64,000 nt of DNA, from NCBI GenBank assembly GCA_964612675.1, contig CAZTDD010000011.1:1-64000 (forward strand). The letters are read 5' to 3'. The DNA comes from CAZTDD01 sp964612675 (lineage in GTDB: Bacteria > Hinthialibacterota > Hinthialibacteria > Hinthialibacterales > JAKPRU01). Under the pieces are notes generated by a model. The model did not search any database, had not been told where the DNA came from, and was given only the letters and a program-made list of their open reading frames with translations. A program made the position numbers and the translations under genes. Below, piece by piece: positions 24,511 to 33,128 of this stretch; position 1 is the first letter of the stretch, and the number at the start of each line of letters is the position of its first letter.

Positions 24511-27345
24511 ATGAAAAAAGAGAATATCCATGTGATCGCGTGCGGAGTGTTGGCACCCGACATCCGAAATGTGTCGCGGAAGGCGGGACTGAATATTACC
24601 ACGCATTTCCTTCCAGGCGGTCTCCATGAGCGACCGAAGGAGCTCTTGGCACGACTCCAGGATGCCGTCAATCGCGTGTCGGCGTCCGGCGGTACGGATC
24701 GGATCGCGATTGGATACGGTGTATGTGGGTTAGGTACGGTTGGGTTGACTTCCAAGGATATCCCGCTGGTTATGCCGCGGGTTCATGACTGTATCGCGTT
24801 ATTCCTGGGCTCGGACGCAGCGTATAAGGAGCAATTTGCGAAATATCCGGGAACGTATTACATCTCCGCAGGTTGGGTTCTGGAGAAGGTTTTGCCGAAC
24901 TCGATGGACAAACAAGGACAGTTCCAGGGGGGCGCGGAAGATCTTCGCCGTGAGGCGTTGATCGAGAAATACGGTAAAGAGAATGCGGATGCGATTGAGT
25001 ATTTCTTTAACAGCTGGCAGCGCAATTATCAGCGAGCGGCGTTTATTGATACAGGTATTGAGGAACATCGAAGACGGTATGCGGACGTAGCGAAAGCAAT
25101 GGCCGAAGAGTTCGGCTGGAGGTACGAAGAGCTTCCCGGTACGGGCGAAATTCTCTCCAGACTATTGACAACCGATCAAACAACGGATGAGATCCTGGTC
25201 GTTCCGCCGCATCATGTCACTGTCTATGACTCGCTGGGTAAGGGACTTCAGGCGGTTCCTATCCGCGAGAAGGAGAAGGCGCCGGATGATTCGTCAACGT
25301 CCCGTCAATTAGTCTTCGAAGAGACTCTTGAAAACGACGAAGATGTTTCCGATGTGCGGCTCGGCCTTGGCATCGATGCAGGCGGGACGTATACAGATGT
25401 AGTTATCTATGATTTTCACGAAAGTCGCGTTCTTGAAAAGGCAAAATCTCTGACAACAAAATGGGATTTTACGATAGGAATCGAGAAGGCGATCTCCAGT
25501 CTGAGTGAGAATAACCTGCAAAATGTCGATCTTGTCTCCGTATCGACGACCCTTGCGACAAACGCCATCGTCGAGGGCCGAGGGCAGAAAGTCGGCCTGC
25601 TACTCATGCCTCCTTACGGCCGGTTTGGAGGAAGTGAGATCGACCACCGTCCTATAGCGGTCATTCAGGGGCAACTCGATTTCGACGGTTCGGAAATCGT
25701 TCCTATCGATCCGGGGCAGATTCGTCACGCAATACGTCACATGGTGGAAGATGAAGAGGTCGGTTCCATCGCAGTTGCAGGATACGCCAGCAACCGGAAT
25801 CCGGCGCATGAGCTGCAGGTAAAGGACATCGTTCAGAAAGAATTTGGACTGACAGTAACCTGTGGTGACGATGTATCCGACCTATTGGATTATCGATTCC
25901 GCGCACAAACCGCCGCGTTTAACGCCCGAATTGTGCCGGCCCTCGAAGCCCTTCTGGAAAGAACACAGGAAGCCCTCGATCGCAAAGGCGTTCATGCACC
26001 GATCATGGTCGTAAAAAGCGACGGTTCGCTGATGAGCGTTGAGTCTGCGCGGTATCGGCCGGTCGAGACGCTACTCTCCGGTCCGGCCGCAAGCGTGGCC
26101 GGCGCACGGTTTCTGTCGAATTTGAACAATGCGCTGGTGGTCGATATGGGCGGAACGACAACCGATACCGCAATGATCGAAAATGGAGTCGTGCAGATTT
26201 GCGAAAAAGGAGCACGGGTCGGCGATTGGCAAACCCATGTAAAAGCACTGGATATGCGGACCTTGGGACTCGGCGGAGATAGCCGCATCCTTTATGAGAA
26301 ACGGCACATTCGGATCGGTCCGCATCGCGTTAATCCGGTTTCCGCGCTTGAAGGTCGGGAGAATTGTGCGGAAACGTTCGACTGGATTGAAGCGCACATG
26401 GACTATTTTACAACATCGACGGATCGAATGGACATTGTTTTCCTTTACAATTCCAATGTGAGGGACTATGGAGACAGCGAGGAAACACGGATCCTGGAGT
26501 TGTTGAAAAACAGGCCCTATACCGTTCATGAATTGGCATTCGATATTAGTGGGAATCCATATAGACAGTTGCCGTTACAACGGCTGGAGGAAGATCACCA
26601 GATTCAGCGGGCGGCCTTAACTCCGACCGATTTACTGCATGTGACAGGGGAAATGAACTTATGGAATCCAGACTACGGGCGACGGATCAGTGAGATTCTA
26701 AGCAGAATAGCCGGAGTTACTTCCAAACAATTCAGCGAATATGTGCTACGCGAAATCACGCGAAACCTGGCTGTCGAGATTCTGAAGAAACAAGCGGAAT
26801 TCGATGTCGATCCGGACGAGCTTCAACAGTCAAAATCCGCCATGGCTCTGCTCGAAAATATGTTAAACGGCGGAAATGAACGGTTCCGGGTACGAGTGAA
26901 AATAGAATATCCAATTGTTGGAATCGGAGCGCCGATTCATCATTTCTTGCCGAAAGCCGCCGCTTTACTCGAGACCCGATCGATTATTCCGCCGGATGCG
27001 GACGTTGCAAATGCAATCGGCGCTATCTCCAGTTCGGTCCTTATTCACAAACAAGTGAAAATCTCCCCCAACCCGGACGGCCGATTCAACGTGTACGGGG
27101 TTGTGGACGCGCCTGTATTTACGGATTTTGAGCTTGCACAAGAATTCGCTGTGCGTCACTTGAAACATGCCGCCCGAGAAATGGCGCGCAATGCGGGAAC
27201 GAGCCAGACACGGGTAGAGATTATTATCCACGATCGTATGGCTCCGTTGGCGGACGGAGACCAGCAATTTCTCGGCCGCACATTGGAGGCACGTCTGTCG
27301 GGACGTCCCAATCCGGCCCGACTGGAGGAAAAATTGATGACGTGA
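24511..27345 (+). CDS. DUF1638 domain fused to hydantoinase A/oxoprolinase-type ASKHA ATPase
   Basis: A 944-aa fusion. Residues about 5-260 resemble DUF1638 (IHVIACGVLAPDIRNV, RIAIGYGVCGLGTVGL, VMPRVHDCIALFLGS, YYISAGWVLEK), a domain associated with corrinoid methyltransferases in methanogens. Residues about 280-900 are a HyuA-like actin-fold domain with DAGGTYTDVVIYD near 288, VSTTLATNAIVEGRG and VDMGGTTTDTAMIENG near 543. No HyuB-type partner is present, so an ordinary hydantoinase is unlikely. Its place behind cobalamin import and adenosylation suggests handling or reactivation of a corrinoid protein. The start at 24511 follows a dispersed repeat; the reading frame is open to 24466. Confidence 0.75.
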   Translation: MKKENIHVIACGVLAPDIRNVSRKAGLNITTHFLPGGLHERPKELLARLQDAVNRVSASGGTDRIAIGYGVCGLGTVGLTSKDIPLVMPRVHDCIALFLGSDAAYKEQFAKYPGTYYISAGWVLEKVLPNSMDKQGQFQGGAEDLRREALIEKYGKENADAIEYFFNSWQRNYQRAAFIDTGIEEHRRRYADVAKAMAEEFGWRYEELPGTGEILSRLLTTDQTTDEILVVPPHHVTVYDSLGKGLQAVPIREKEKAPDDSSTSRQLVFEETLENDEDVSDVRLGLGIDAGGTYTDVVIYDFHESRVLEKAKSLTTKWDFTIGIEKAISSLSENNLQNVDLVSVSTTLATNAIVEGRGQKVGLLLMPPYGRFGGSEIDHRPIAVIQGQLDFDGSEIVPIDPGQIRHAIRHMVEDEEVGSIAVAGYASNRNPAHELQVKDIVQKEFGLTVTCGDDVSDLLDYRFRAQTAAFNARIVPALEALLERTQEALDRKGVHAPIMVVKSDGSLMSVESARYRPVETLLSGPAASVAGARFLSNLNNALVVDMGGTTTDTAMIENGVVQICEKGARVGDWQTHVKALDMRTLGLGGDSRILYEKRHIRIGPHRVNPVSALEGRENCAETFDWIEAHMDYFTTSTDRMDIVFLYNSNVRDYGDSEETRILELLKNRPYTVHELAFDISGNPYRQLPLQRLEEDHQIQRAALTPTDLLHVTGEMNLWNPDYGRRISEILSRIAGVTSKQFSEYVLREITRNLAVEILKKQAEFDVDPDELQQSKSAMALLENMLNGGNERFRVRVKIEYPIVGIGAPIHHFLPKAAALLETRSIIPPDADVANAIGAISSSVLIHKQVKISPNPDGRFNVYGVVDAPVFTDFELAQEFAVRHLKHAAREMARNAGTSQTRVEIIIHDRMAPLADGDQQFLGRTLEARLSGRPNPARLEEKLMT

Positions 27346-27485
27346 TCCATCTGACTTATCCGCTGTGTTCGTTAATTACCCCTCGCCGGCGGAGGTTTTG
27401 CTGCTGAGGTTTTTGGATTTCATCGGCTCCGCTAACCCATCCTACAGTCCAACCCACTCTACAGTCTGTTATTTTGTCAATAGTC
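27346..27485. repeat. Intergenic region with a half copy of the AACCCAC element
   Basis: The sequence CTCCGCTAACCCATCCTACAG followed by AACCCACTCTACAG (about 27428-27465) belongs to the dispersed GTGGGTTA/TAACCCAC family. Nothing else is recognisable before the promoter at 27486. Confidence 0.5.
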
Positions 27486-27513
27486 TTGACTTCTGTTTTT
27501 CTTCACCTAGAAT
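27486..27513 (+). promoter_or_regulatory. Promoter upstream of the second cobalamin riboswitch
   Basis: TTGACT at 27486-27491 and TAGAAT at 27508-27513, with a 16-base spacer. The start site near 27520 leaves only a few bases before the riboswitch. Confidence 0.65.
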
Positions 27514-27527
27514 ACGTGCGACATGAC

Positions 27528-27695
27528 TCGTACGGTGCTCACCTTCGGGTGAACCAAGAGGGAAGCCGGTGAGAGTCCGGCGCGGTCCCGCCACTGTAAC
27601 CGGGAACGAAACCTCACCCGCCATTGTCCCAAATGGATGAGAAGGCGAGGGAGTAGGACGTAGCGAAAGCCCGGAAGCCAGGAAACCTGCCGTAG
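27528..27695 (+). promoter_or_regulatory. Cobalamin riboswitch 2
   Basis: The canonical core is present: GGGAAGCCGGTGAGAGTCC, GCGGTCCCGCCACTGTAAC, CGGGAACGAAACCTCA and the B12 box AAGCCAGGAAACC (27675-27687). It is followed by an expression platform with an intrinsic terminator (27761-27793) and a complementary antiterminator strand (27704-27711). It therefore controls the operon starting at 27865, which encodes a transcobalamin-like secreted protein rather than a known cobalamin gene. Confidence 0.94.
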
Positions 27696-27703
27696 GAGAC
27701 ACT

Positions 27704-27793
27704 GTCACCTCTTCGGGGATTGAGAGCGTGGCGAACCGACCAAACAGGAACGTATCGGATGCCCCGGCCCGTGAGGTGACCGGGGCGTTTTTG
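27704..27793 (+). terminator. Riboswitch-controlled terminator with antiterminator
   Basis: GCCCCGG (27761-27767) pairs with CCGGGGC (27780-27786), followed by GTTTTTG: an intrinsic terminator. GTCACCTC at 27704-27711, just after the B12 box, is exactly complementary to GAGGTGAC at 27773-27780 in the terminator loop and stem. The two structures exclude each other, the standard logic of a transcriptional OFF switch. Confidence 0.8.
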
Positions 27794-27864
27794 TCCGGGT
27801 TTCTCCTCTTTTTCTGTTCGTACGCCCGCTTCCCACAATCCAAACATAGAGGAGATATGGAACG

Positions 27865-28701
27865 ATGAAGCGATCGCGGATTGTCCTTCTCGGACTGGGT
27901 CTACTGGTTACGTTGCCTGCGTGGGCCGCCAATAAGGCGGGTATTGTGATCCAAAACTCGACGGGGGAAGTTGTCACTCGCTGTGTCGAGTTCGATGAAA
28001 AGACACTGACCGTACAAGAAATTCTTAAAGAATCCGGATTTAAACTCATTACGAAAGAGTTTTCATTCGGCGCGATGATTTGCTACTTGCATAATGACGG
28101 CCAAATAGACTGCTCCGATCATCCGGAAGGCTGGTTCTGGAATTTCTATCAACATGACGGAACAAATTGGACGATTGCGGATGTTGGCATTTCGTCCGCC
28201 GAGGCCGGCGACGGAGACATATTCGGATTTGTTTTCGGACCGTGGGACGAGACAAAGCCTCCCGCCACAACGTATTCAGACATTTGCGAAATCACGAGCG
28301 CTGCGGGCCTGGTTGTGGACCACAGCGACGGCCGCAGAGTTGTGAGAAAGGTCATTTTTCCGGGCGAGACAATTACAGGTCTGCAGCTTCTCGAGCGCAG
28401 CGGGCTTTCTCTCGTCACAAGCGAAAGTTCGTTCGGCGTTGCGATTTGCTCTATCGACGGCGAGGGACAACCGGCCGATGATTGCTTCGGTGATCCGGAC
28501 GGTCGTTTTTGGGCGTACAGCATCCTGAACAAAGAGGACCAGTGGGAGATGGCACCAGCGGGTTCCAAGGACACCATCGTTCGCGACGGGGATATTCACG
28601 GTTATTACTATAGTGTCTGGGGGGCTACGCAACCGCCGATCCGTCAAAGCGACATTTTCGGATTCCGCTCGTCTGTACCGCTATGGGAAGCATACCGATA
28701 A
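27865..28701 (+). CDS. Secreted protein with two transcobalamin-like (DUF4430) domains
   Basis: A 278-aa exported protein with a signal peptide ending at LPAWAA. Two tandem copies of a domain resembling DUF4430 and the beta-domain of transcobalamin/intrinsic factor follow, at about 22-135 and 148-270. Each copy has an F-G-x-x-I-C segment (FGAMICYLHNDGQ, FGVAICSIDGEGQ), an aromatic strand (GWFWNFYQ, RFWAYSIL) and a terminal D-G-D-I-x-G strand ending in W (DGDIFGFVFGPW, DGDIHGYYYSVW). Paired cysteines suggest disulfides outside the cytoplasm. As the first gene behind a cobalamin riboswitch, it is best read as an extracytoplasmic cobalamin-binding protein. Direct binding is inferred. Confidence 0.8.
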   Translation: MKRSRIVLLGLGLLVTLPAWAANKAGIVIQNSTGEVVTRCVEFDEKTLTVQEILKESGFKLITKEFSFGAMICYLHNDGQIDCSDHPEGWFWNFYQHDGTNWTIADVGISSAEAGDGDIFGFVFGPWDETKPPATTYSDICEITSAAGLVVDHSDGRRVVRKVIFPGETITGLQLLERSGLSLVTSESSFGVAICSIDGEGQPADDCFGDPDGRFWAYSILNKEDQWEMAPAGSKDTIVRDGDIHGYYYSVWGATQPPIRQSDIFGFRSSVPLWEAYR

Positions 28702-28713
28702 GAGATCGTTGCT

Positions 28714-30033
28714 ATGAAACATATTCTCATTGCCTCCGTCCCATGTTTTTTGGTGTTCGCCGTCTCTGTAGGCGCTCAGGCCATGGAGTTTGAGGAAGAG
28801 ATGATCGTTTGTCAGACTGACGAAGGGCTCGAGTTTGCGCTAAATACGCACAGCATTATGGCAATCGATAGTTCCGGGGCGGTACATATTGTCTATTTCG
28901 CACCGGGACCATCCTCGGATCCTCCATCGCCCGAGATTCGGTATCAGACAATTCGAGAAAACGAGATCTCGCGGGTTGTCCGTGTCGATAACGCAGAGAT
29001 CGGAGGCGGTAAGCATCCTTCTCTTGCCATCGATAACAATGACACTGTCCATGTTGTATGGCACGATCTCCGCCATTCCAGTCCGCCGGGACGCTGGATG
29101 GACAATCTTGAAATTTACTATGACAAAAAATCGAAAGGCGGATCGTTTTTATCAAACGATATTCGAATCACGCAGACCTCCGCCGATCACACCGGCGATA
29201 ACGGTTTTCTTCCGAAAATGGAAATTGGTCCGAAAGATCGAGTCAATATTGTCTGGTATGATTTCAACGCCAACGGCAACAATGCCGATGTGTATTTGCG
29301 AACAAGTACTCAGGACGGTCTCTTCCCTCAACAGAAGGGGATCGAGGAATTTCGAATCACCTCAATTGCCGAGGGCAGCGTACCCGGCTCTCCGTGGACA
29401 TTGGACGATGCATTCAGTTCCGTCTGGACACCAAGTATTGCGGTCTTTCCTGATGGCGACCTATACGCGCTGTGGGGATTCCTGGCCGGTTTTCAAGGCG
29501 CATTTGAAATACAAGGGGGAATCGTTTCAGAGAACCGAATTCTTGAGGATGTCGAGATTATCTCACCCGAAGGCGGCACGTCCACCGATCCTCCACGATT
29601 GACATACGATAGGAGCGGAAATCTGGGACTTGCATACATGAATCGCGTCGATTTTCAATCGCGCATTCAATTTCAATATCGTCCCTATACGAGTCGATGG
29701 ACCGAACCGATCTTTATTGACAGCGGCGAAACGGACGCAACACAACCGGATGTTGTCTTTGGAACGGACAACAATGCATACGTGATTTACCAGGAAGATA
29801 TCGGTGGTATCTATCAAATCGGTCTCGCCGTTGTTAGCCTCCTAGATAACGCGATCCTCTCGCGGCAGGTTTTATCCGCTCCCGATGTGGACGCGCGAAC
29901 ACCGACGCTTGCGGTCGATTCCGGTACGGGCAGACTTCACACTGCTTGGGTGGAGAAATCTTTCGACGACGAATGGTCAATCAAATATCGAAGGCAGCAA
30001 CTCACACAAGTTAGAAATTGGGGGAGTTATTGA
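28714..30033 (+). CDS. Secreted sialidase-like beta-propeller protein
   Basis: A 439-aa protein with a signal peptide ending at VGAQA. The body has regularly spaced blades with the pattern 'S(l)AIDnnDTVHVVWhD' (PSLAIDNNDTVHVVWHD, KMEIGPKDRVNIVWYD, PSIAVFPDGDLYALWG, LTYDRSGNLGLAYM, PTLAVDSGTGRLHTAW), as in BNR/sialidase-type propellers lacking an obvious catalytic set. It starts 13 bases after the transcobalamin-like gene and overlaps the next gene by four bases, so it belongs to the cobalamin-riboswitch operon. It could be a scaffold or partner for the cobalamin-binding protein; no known family function is assigned. Confidence 0.65.
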   Translation: MKHILIASVPCFLVFAVSVGAQAMEFEEEMIVCQTDEGLEFALNTHSIMAIDSSGAVHIVYFAPGPSSDPPSPEIRYQTIRENEISRVVRVDNAEIGGGKHPSLAIDNNDTVHVVWHDLRHSSPPGRWMDNLEIYYDKKSKGGSFLSNDIRITQTSADHTGDNGFLPKMEIGPKDRVNIVWYDFNANGNNADVYLRTSTQDGLFPQQKGIEEFRITSIAEGSVPGSPWTLDDAFSSVWTPSIAVFPDGDLYALWGFLAGFQGAFEIQGGIVSENRILEDVEIISPEGGTSTDPPRLTYDRSGNLGLAYMNRVDFQSRIQFQYRPYTSRWTEPIFIDSGETDATQPDVVFGTDNNAYVIYQEDIGGIYQIGLAVVSLLDNAILSRQVLSAPDVDARTPTLAVDSGTGRLHTAWVEKSFDDEWSIKYRRQQLTQVRNWGSY

Positions 30034-30746
30034 AATTGCAGGAAAATAGAACACATAATGCCGGGCGGGGCTTTACGTTGATCGAATTGCTGATCGTTGT
30101 GGCCATTATTGGTATCCTTGCGACCGTGATGACTGCGAATTACCGCGAGGGAATTGTGCGTGCGACCGCTGCGGCGTGTCAACAAAATCTCCGGACTGTT
30201 TTCACAGCCCTCAACTCGTATCGAATAGACTACAACCACTATCCGCCCGCCGACGGAGTGGCGGATACAAGACCTCGCCCGGATCGGACGGTGTTCGCCT
30301 GTGGCCCCGCCGCGAACGGCTATTGGAGCGGTGTTTCTCTCTTGTTGGTCAAACACGGATATTGCGAAGAAGACAGTCTGTATTGTCCCGCGCTCAAGCG
30401 GATGTACAATCACACAATTGAAGCGTATCCGGCATGCAGCGATTCCGAATTCGCAGACAAGAGCGTACCGCAATGGCGATTCCTCCGCTTCGCGTACAAC
30501 AACGCGGCAACCGACATCGGAGATTTTGGAGTCGGTGAGAACAGTGGTGAAGAAAACGCCGATTCGGATGTCTGGTTACTCCGCTGTCTTCACCTGAATA
30601 TCGGCGAATTCGATAAGGAGCGGCATATTCGATTTCCATTCAGGGTAAAGCAGGACAAAGACAGACCGGAGTTGACCTGGTACGGGGAATTCGAAATCTC
30701 GACTCAGGGAAATATCGAATTGCGTCCGGTCGTTCTAAAGAAATAG
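30030..30746 (+). CDS. Type IV prepilin-like protein in the cobalamin-regulated operon
   Basis: A 238-aa protein with a class III prepilin leader: a short basic segment, then GRG|FTLIELLIVVAIIGILA with the glycine before the cleavage site and Glu at +5. The C-terminal domain has several cysteines (ACGPAANGY, HGYCEEDSLYCPAL) and no family I recognise. The start is most likely TTG 30030, overlapping the upstream stop (TTGA) behind GGGGAG; there is no usable ATG. After cleavage it would be a pilin or pseudopilin anchored in the inner membrane. Its link to a cobalamin riboswitch is unusual. Confidence 0.78.
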   Translation: MKLQENRTHNAGRGFTLIELLIVVAIIGILATVMTANYREGIVRATAAACQQNLRTVFTALNSYRIDYNHYPPADGVADTRPRPDRTVFACGPAANGYWSGVSLLLVKHGYCEEDSLYCPALKRMYNHTIEAYPACSDSEFADKSVPQWRFLRFAYNNAATDIGDFGVGENSGEENADSDVWLLRCLHLNIGEFDKERHIRFPFRVKQDKDRPELTWYGEFEISTQGNIELRPVVLKK

Positions 30747-30768
30747 TCCGCCGAAGCGATATAAACCC

Positions 30769-30790
30769 GAACCTTTTGGTTCCTTTTCAG
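30769..30790. terminator. Weak bidirectional terminator between convergent genes
   Basis: GAACC-TTTT-GGTTC followed by CTTTTC lies between the convergent prepilin and cytochrome genes. The stem is only five base pairs, so this is a low-confidence call. Confidence 0.35.
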
Positions 30791-32670
30791 AGAGACAGAA
30801 GGAACGCTTCCAAATCCGCGATTTCTTTTTCACTTAGATGGGAGGTGACGCCGTGCTTATCGGACGGATTATGGATTGTCAACACGTCGCGGAGCGTTGT
30901 ACTTCGTCCGTCATGCAGATAGGGAGCCGTACGCCAGATTTCGATCAGTGTCGGAGTATCGAATTCGCCACTCCAGTCAAGTTTGCTTTTCGTTCCAACA
31001 TCATAGGTCTTCATGTCCGTGTAATACTCCCCTGAATGGCACTCCGCACATCCCACTTTCGTGCTATGGAACAGTTTTTCCCCCCGTTTCACAGAGGAAG
31101 CCAATTTCTTTTTCTTTAGAAGAGGACTGGGGATAGCGTTCAGGTTCTGTAAATATAGATCGATCGCATGGGCGTCTTCTTCCGGACGGACTTGGAAAAG
31201 GATGTGCCGAATACCGCTTCGAACGGCGGCCTTTGCATCCCCGCGTACCCCGAGACTCATCGCGGGCGGGGTTTCGTGTGAATAGAGAAGGCTTTTCGTA
31301 TTCTTGGGATTGCCCAACCCGTCATTCAAAAGGTCCCAGTTGAGCCCGTCTACACGACCGTCCGGATGACAGCTTGCACAGCTCTGCCATCCCTGAAAAC
31401 AAATATCCGCATCGTGAAACAATTGTTCGCCCCGACGAGTCACAGAAAGTGTCGGTTCAGAATCGGAGAGCGGTTTTCGCTCCACGCGGGGCCGCTCGAT
31501 ATTCGAAATATCGACGATGCTCAGATCATCCGAGAAATAATTCGCAACATAAATCTTCTCCCCAACGGCGACAATGTCCCTCGGGCCGGTGCCTTTCAGA
31601 TCGATACGGCGGCGCACATCCGCCAGGAAACTCAAGTCGTTCGGTACATCCGCGGCCGTTGCCGCGCCACCTGAATAACCGTTATCACTGGACCGAGCGG
31701 TGGTTCGATAGCGGGGGAGTTTTGCCAATTTGTCCAACAGCGCGGGTAGGTCAATCACGCTTAGCTCGTGCGTTCCTGAGTGAGCCACGCAAAGAAACCG
31801 ATCGTCCTCCGTACACGTAATCCCCCAGGGATTTGCGGCTCCCCGATCGACGTCGTCGAGCAGCACGGTATTCACCCGATTCAGCCCTTCGGCAGAGAGA
31901 ATACTGACGGCGTTGGTGTTCATCCAGCCGCGTTCGAGCTGGGTCGTCGGCATATGAAAGCGAGCCAATACATGTGTGACAAAGAGGTATTCGCCGTCAT
32001 TGGACACACAAATATCCTCCAAACACGTACTCCCGTTCGGCAACAGGATCTCCCTGACTTTTTGCAGACCGCCGGTATGAATCACATGGATCGAGGAGCG
32101 AACCGTCGCCTGGTTGGCAGGCTGAGAAGGCAGATGACTGGCGACAAAAAGCAGGTTCCCGTCCAGGGTAATCTCTGCGGCACGCGGTTCTCGGCCGACG
32201 GCAATCCGGACGAGTTCTCTTCGTTTGTTGACATCAACAACCGAGATATCGTTTTCATAGCGATTACAAACATAGACTCGTTCACCGTCGGGACGAACAA
32301 CAGGACTGCACGCTCCATATCCAACGTTCACACTGTCCAAGATGGTTTGCTCTTCGACAGATACGAAATAGAGTATCCCTTCCGGCGTGCCGGTGGTGAC
32401 ATAGAGCGTGGTTTCATCGGGAGAAAGGGCAATTCCTGTCGGCGGGGCGGGAAACGAGAGAGTATCGAGGACCTTTCCAGACTGAATATCAAAGATAGCT
32501 ACCTGACAGGCCGTGGTTTCGGCAACATAGACCTTTCCGTCATCGGAAGCGGCGAGCAGACACGGCGACAAAGGCGTAGAACCATCGTCGTCTGCGGCGA
32601 AAGTCCCGGCCCCCAGTGTCATCGAAACGCAAATAACACTCAACAAAACAACAAGAAAACGTCCGTTCAA
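30787..32670 (-). CDS. Exported YVTN beta-propeller with di-heme cytochrome c domain
   Basis: A 627-aa protein. The signal peptide is NGRFLVVLLSVICVSM…TFA. Residues about 40-400 are YVTN-type propeller repeats (SPDETTLYVTTGTPEG, RPDGERVYVCNRYENDIS, TLDGNLLFVASH). Two heme-binding CxxCH motifs follow, CASCH near 430 and CAECH near 537, with TAPYLHDGRSTTLRDVL typical of the cytochrome-c-peroxidase-like family. It should sit in the periplasm and carry electrons or reduce peroxide, the partner being unknown. The likely start is TTG at 32670 behind GGGAGG; no ATG fits the signal peptide. It is convergent with the cobalamin operon. Confidence 0.82.
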   Translation of the reverse strand: MNGRFLVVLLSVICVSMTLGAGTFAADDDGSTPLSPCLLAASDDGKVYVAETTACQVAIFDIQSGKVLDTLSFPAPPTGIALSPDETTLYVTTGTPEGILYFVSVEEQTILDSVNVGYGACSPVVRPDGERVYVCNRYENDISVVDVNKRRELVRIAVGREPRAAEITLDGNLLFVASHLPSQPANQATVRSSIHVIHTGGLQKVREILLPNGSTCLEDICVSNDGEYLFVTHVLARFHMPTTQLERGWMNTNAVSILSAEGLNRVNTVLLDDVDRGAANPWGITCTEDDRFLCVAHSGTHELSVIDLPALLDKLAKLPRYRTTARSSDNGYSGGAATAADVPNDLSFLADVRRRIDLKGTGPRDIVAVGEKIYVANYFSDDLSIVDISNIERPRVERKPLSDSEPTLSVTRRGEQLFHDADICFQGWQSCASCHPDGRVDGLNWDLLNDGLGNPKNTKSLLYSHETPPAMSLGVRGDAKAAVRSGIRHILFQVRPEEDAHAIDLYLQNLNAIPSPLLKKKKLASSVKRGEKLFHSTKVGCAECHSGEYYTDMKTYDVGTKSKLDWSGEFDTPTLIEIWRTAPYLHDGRSTTLRDVLTIHNPSDKHGVTSHLSEKEIADLEAFLLSL

Positions 32671-33128
32671 AATGTTGTCCTCCCTCTCCGATTCGTGCTA
32701 GGGTGAATAACAAGGTGATGCAGTCCGGCGATATGATGTTATTCCAGGTCCACCGTGCGGTCAATGTGCGGCAGCTGTGTCGGTGGATTACGTGGCGCGT
32801 CTGGAGGTTGCGCTCCGGGAAGACAATGAAACACAAAGACAGGAAGGAGCCACAACAGCACGAAAGAAGAACCGAAAGAAGCCAACCGGTCTTTTGCTCC
32901 TTCTCCTAAGAAAACGCCTGCGAATCGTCATTCCGAGGAGCGAAGCGACGTGGGAATCTCGCCGTTGAATCGGACAAAACGAGATGGCCACGCTTCGCTC
33001 GCCATGACGGCAACGGGGACCGCGGTTTCTTCCTCAAATCATTGGCCTCCCCGGCCCGGGGCTCGCGGGGACGGATGGGGTGACGTTTCTTTTATGAGTT
33101 ACGGGACGAATGTACCGAAGGAGTAGGG
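32671..33128. repeat. 458-base intergenic region with two dispersed repeats
   Basis: About 32824-32880 is a copy of the ACGAAA-type repeat (GAAACACAAAGACAGGAAGG…GCACGAAAGAAG). 32907-33074 is a copy of the element GTCATTCCGAGGAGCGAAGC…GGCCCGGGGCTCGCG. The two families also lie side by side at 886-1198. AAGGAG at 33118-33123 is the binding site for the next gene. Confidence 0.7.
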
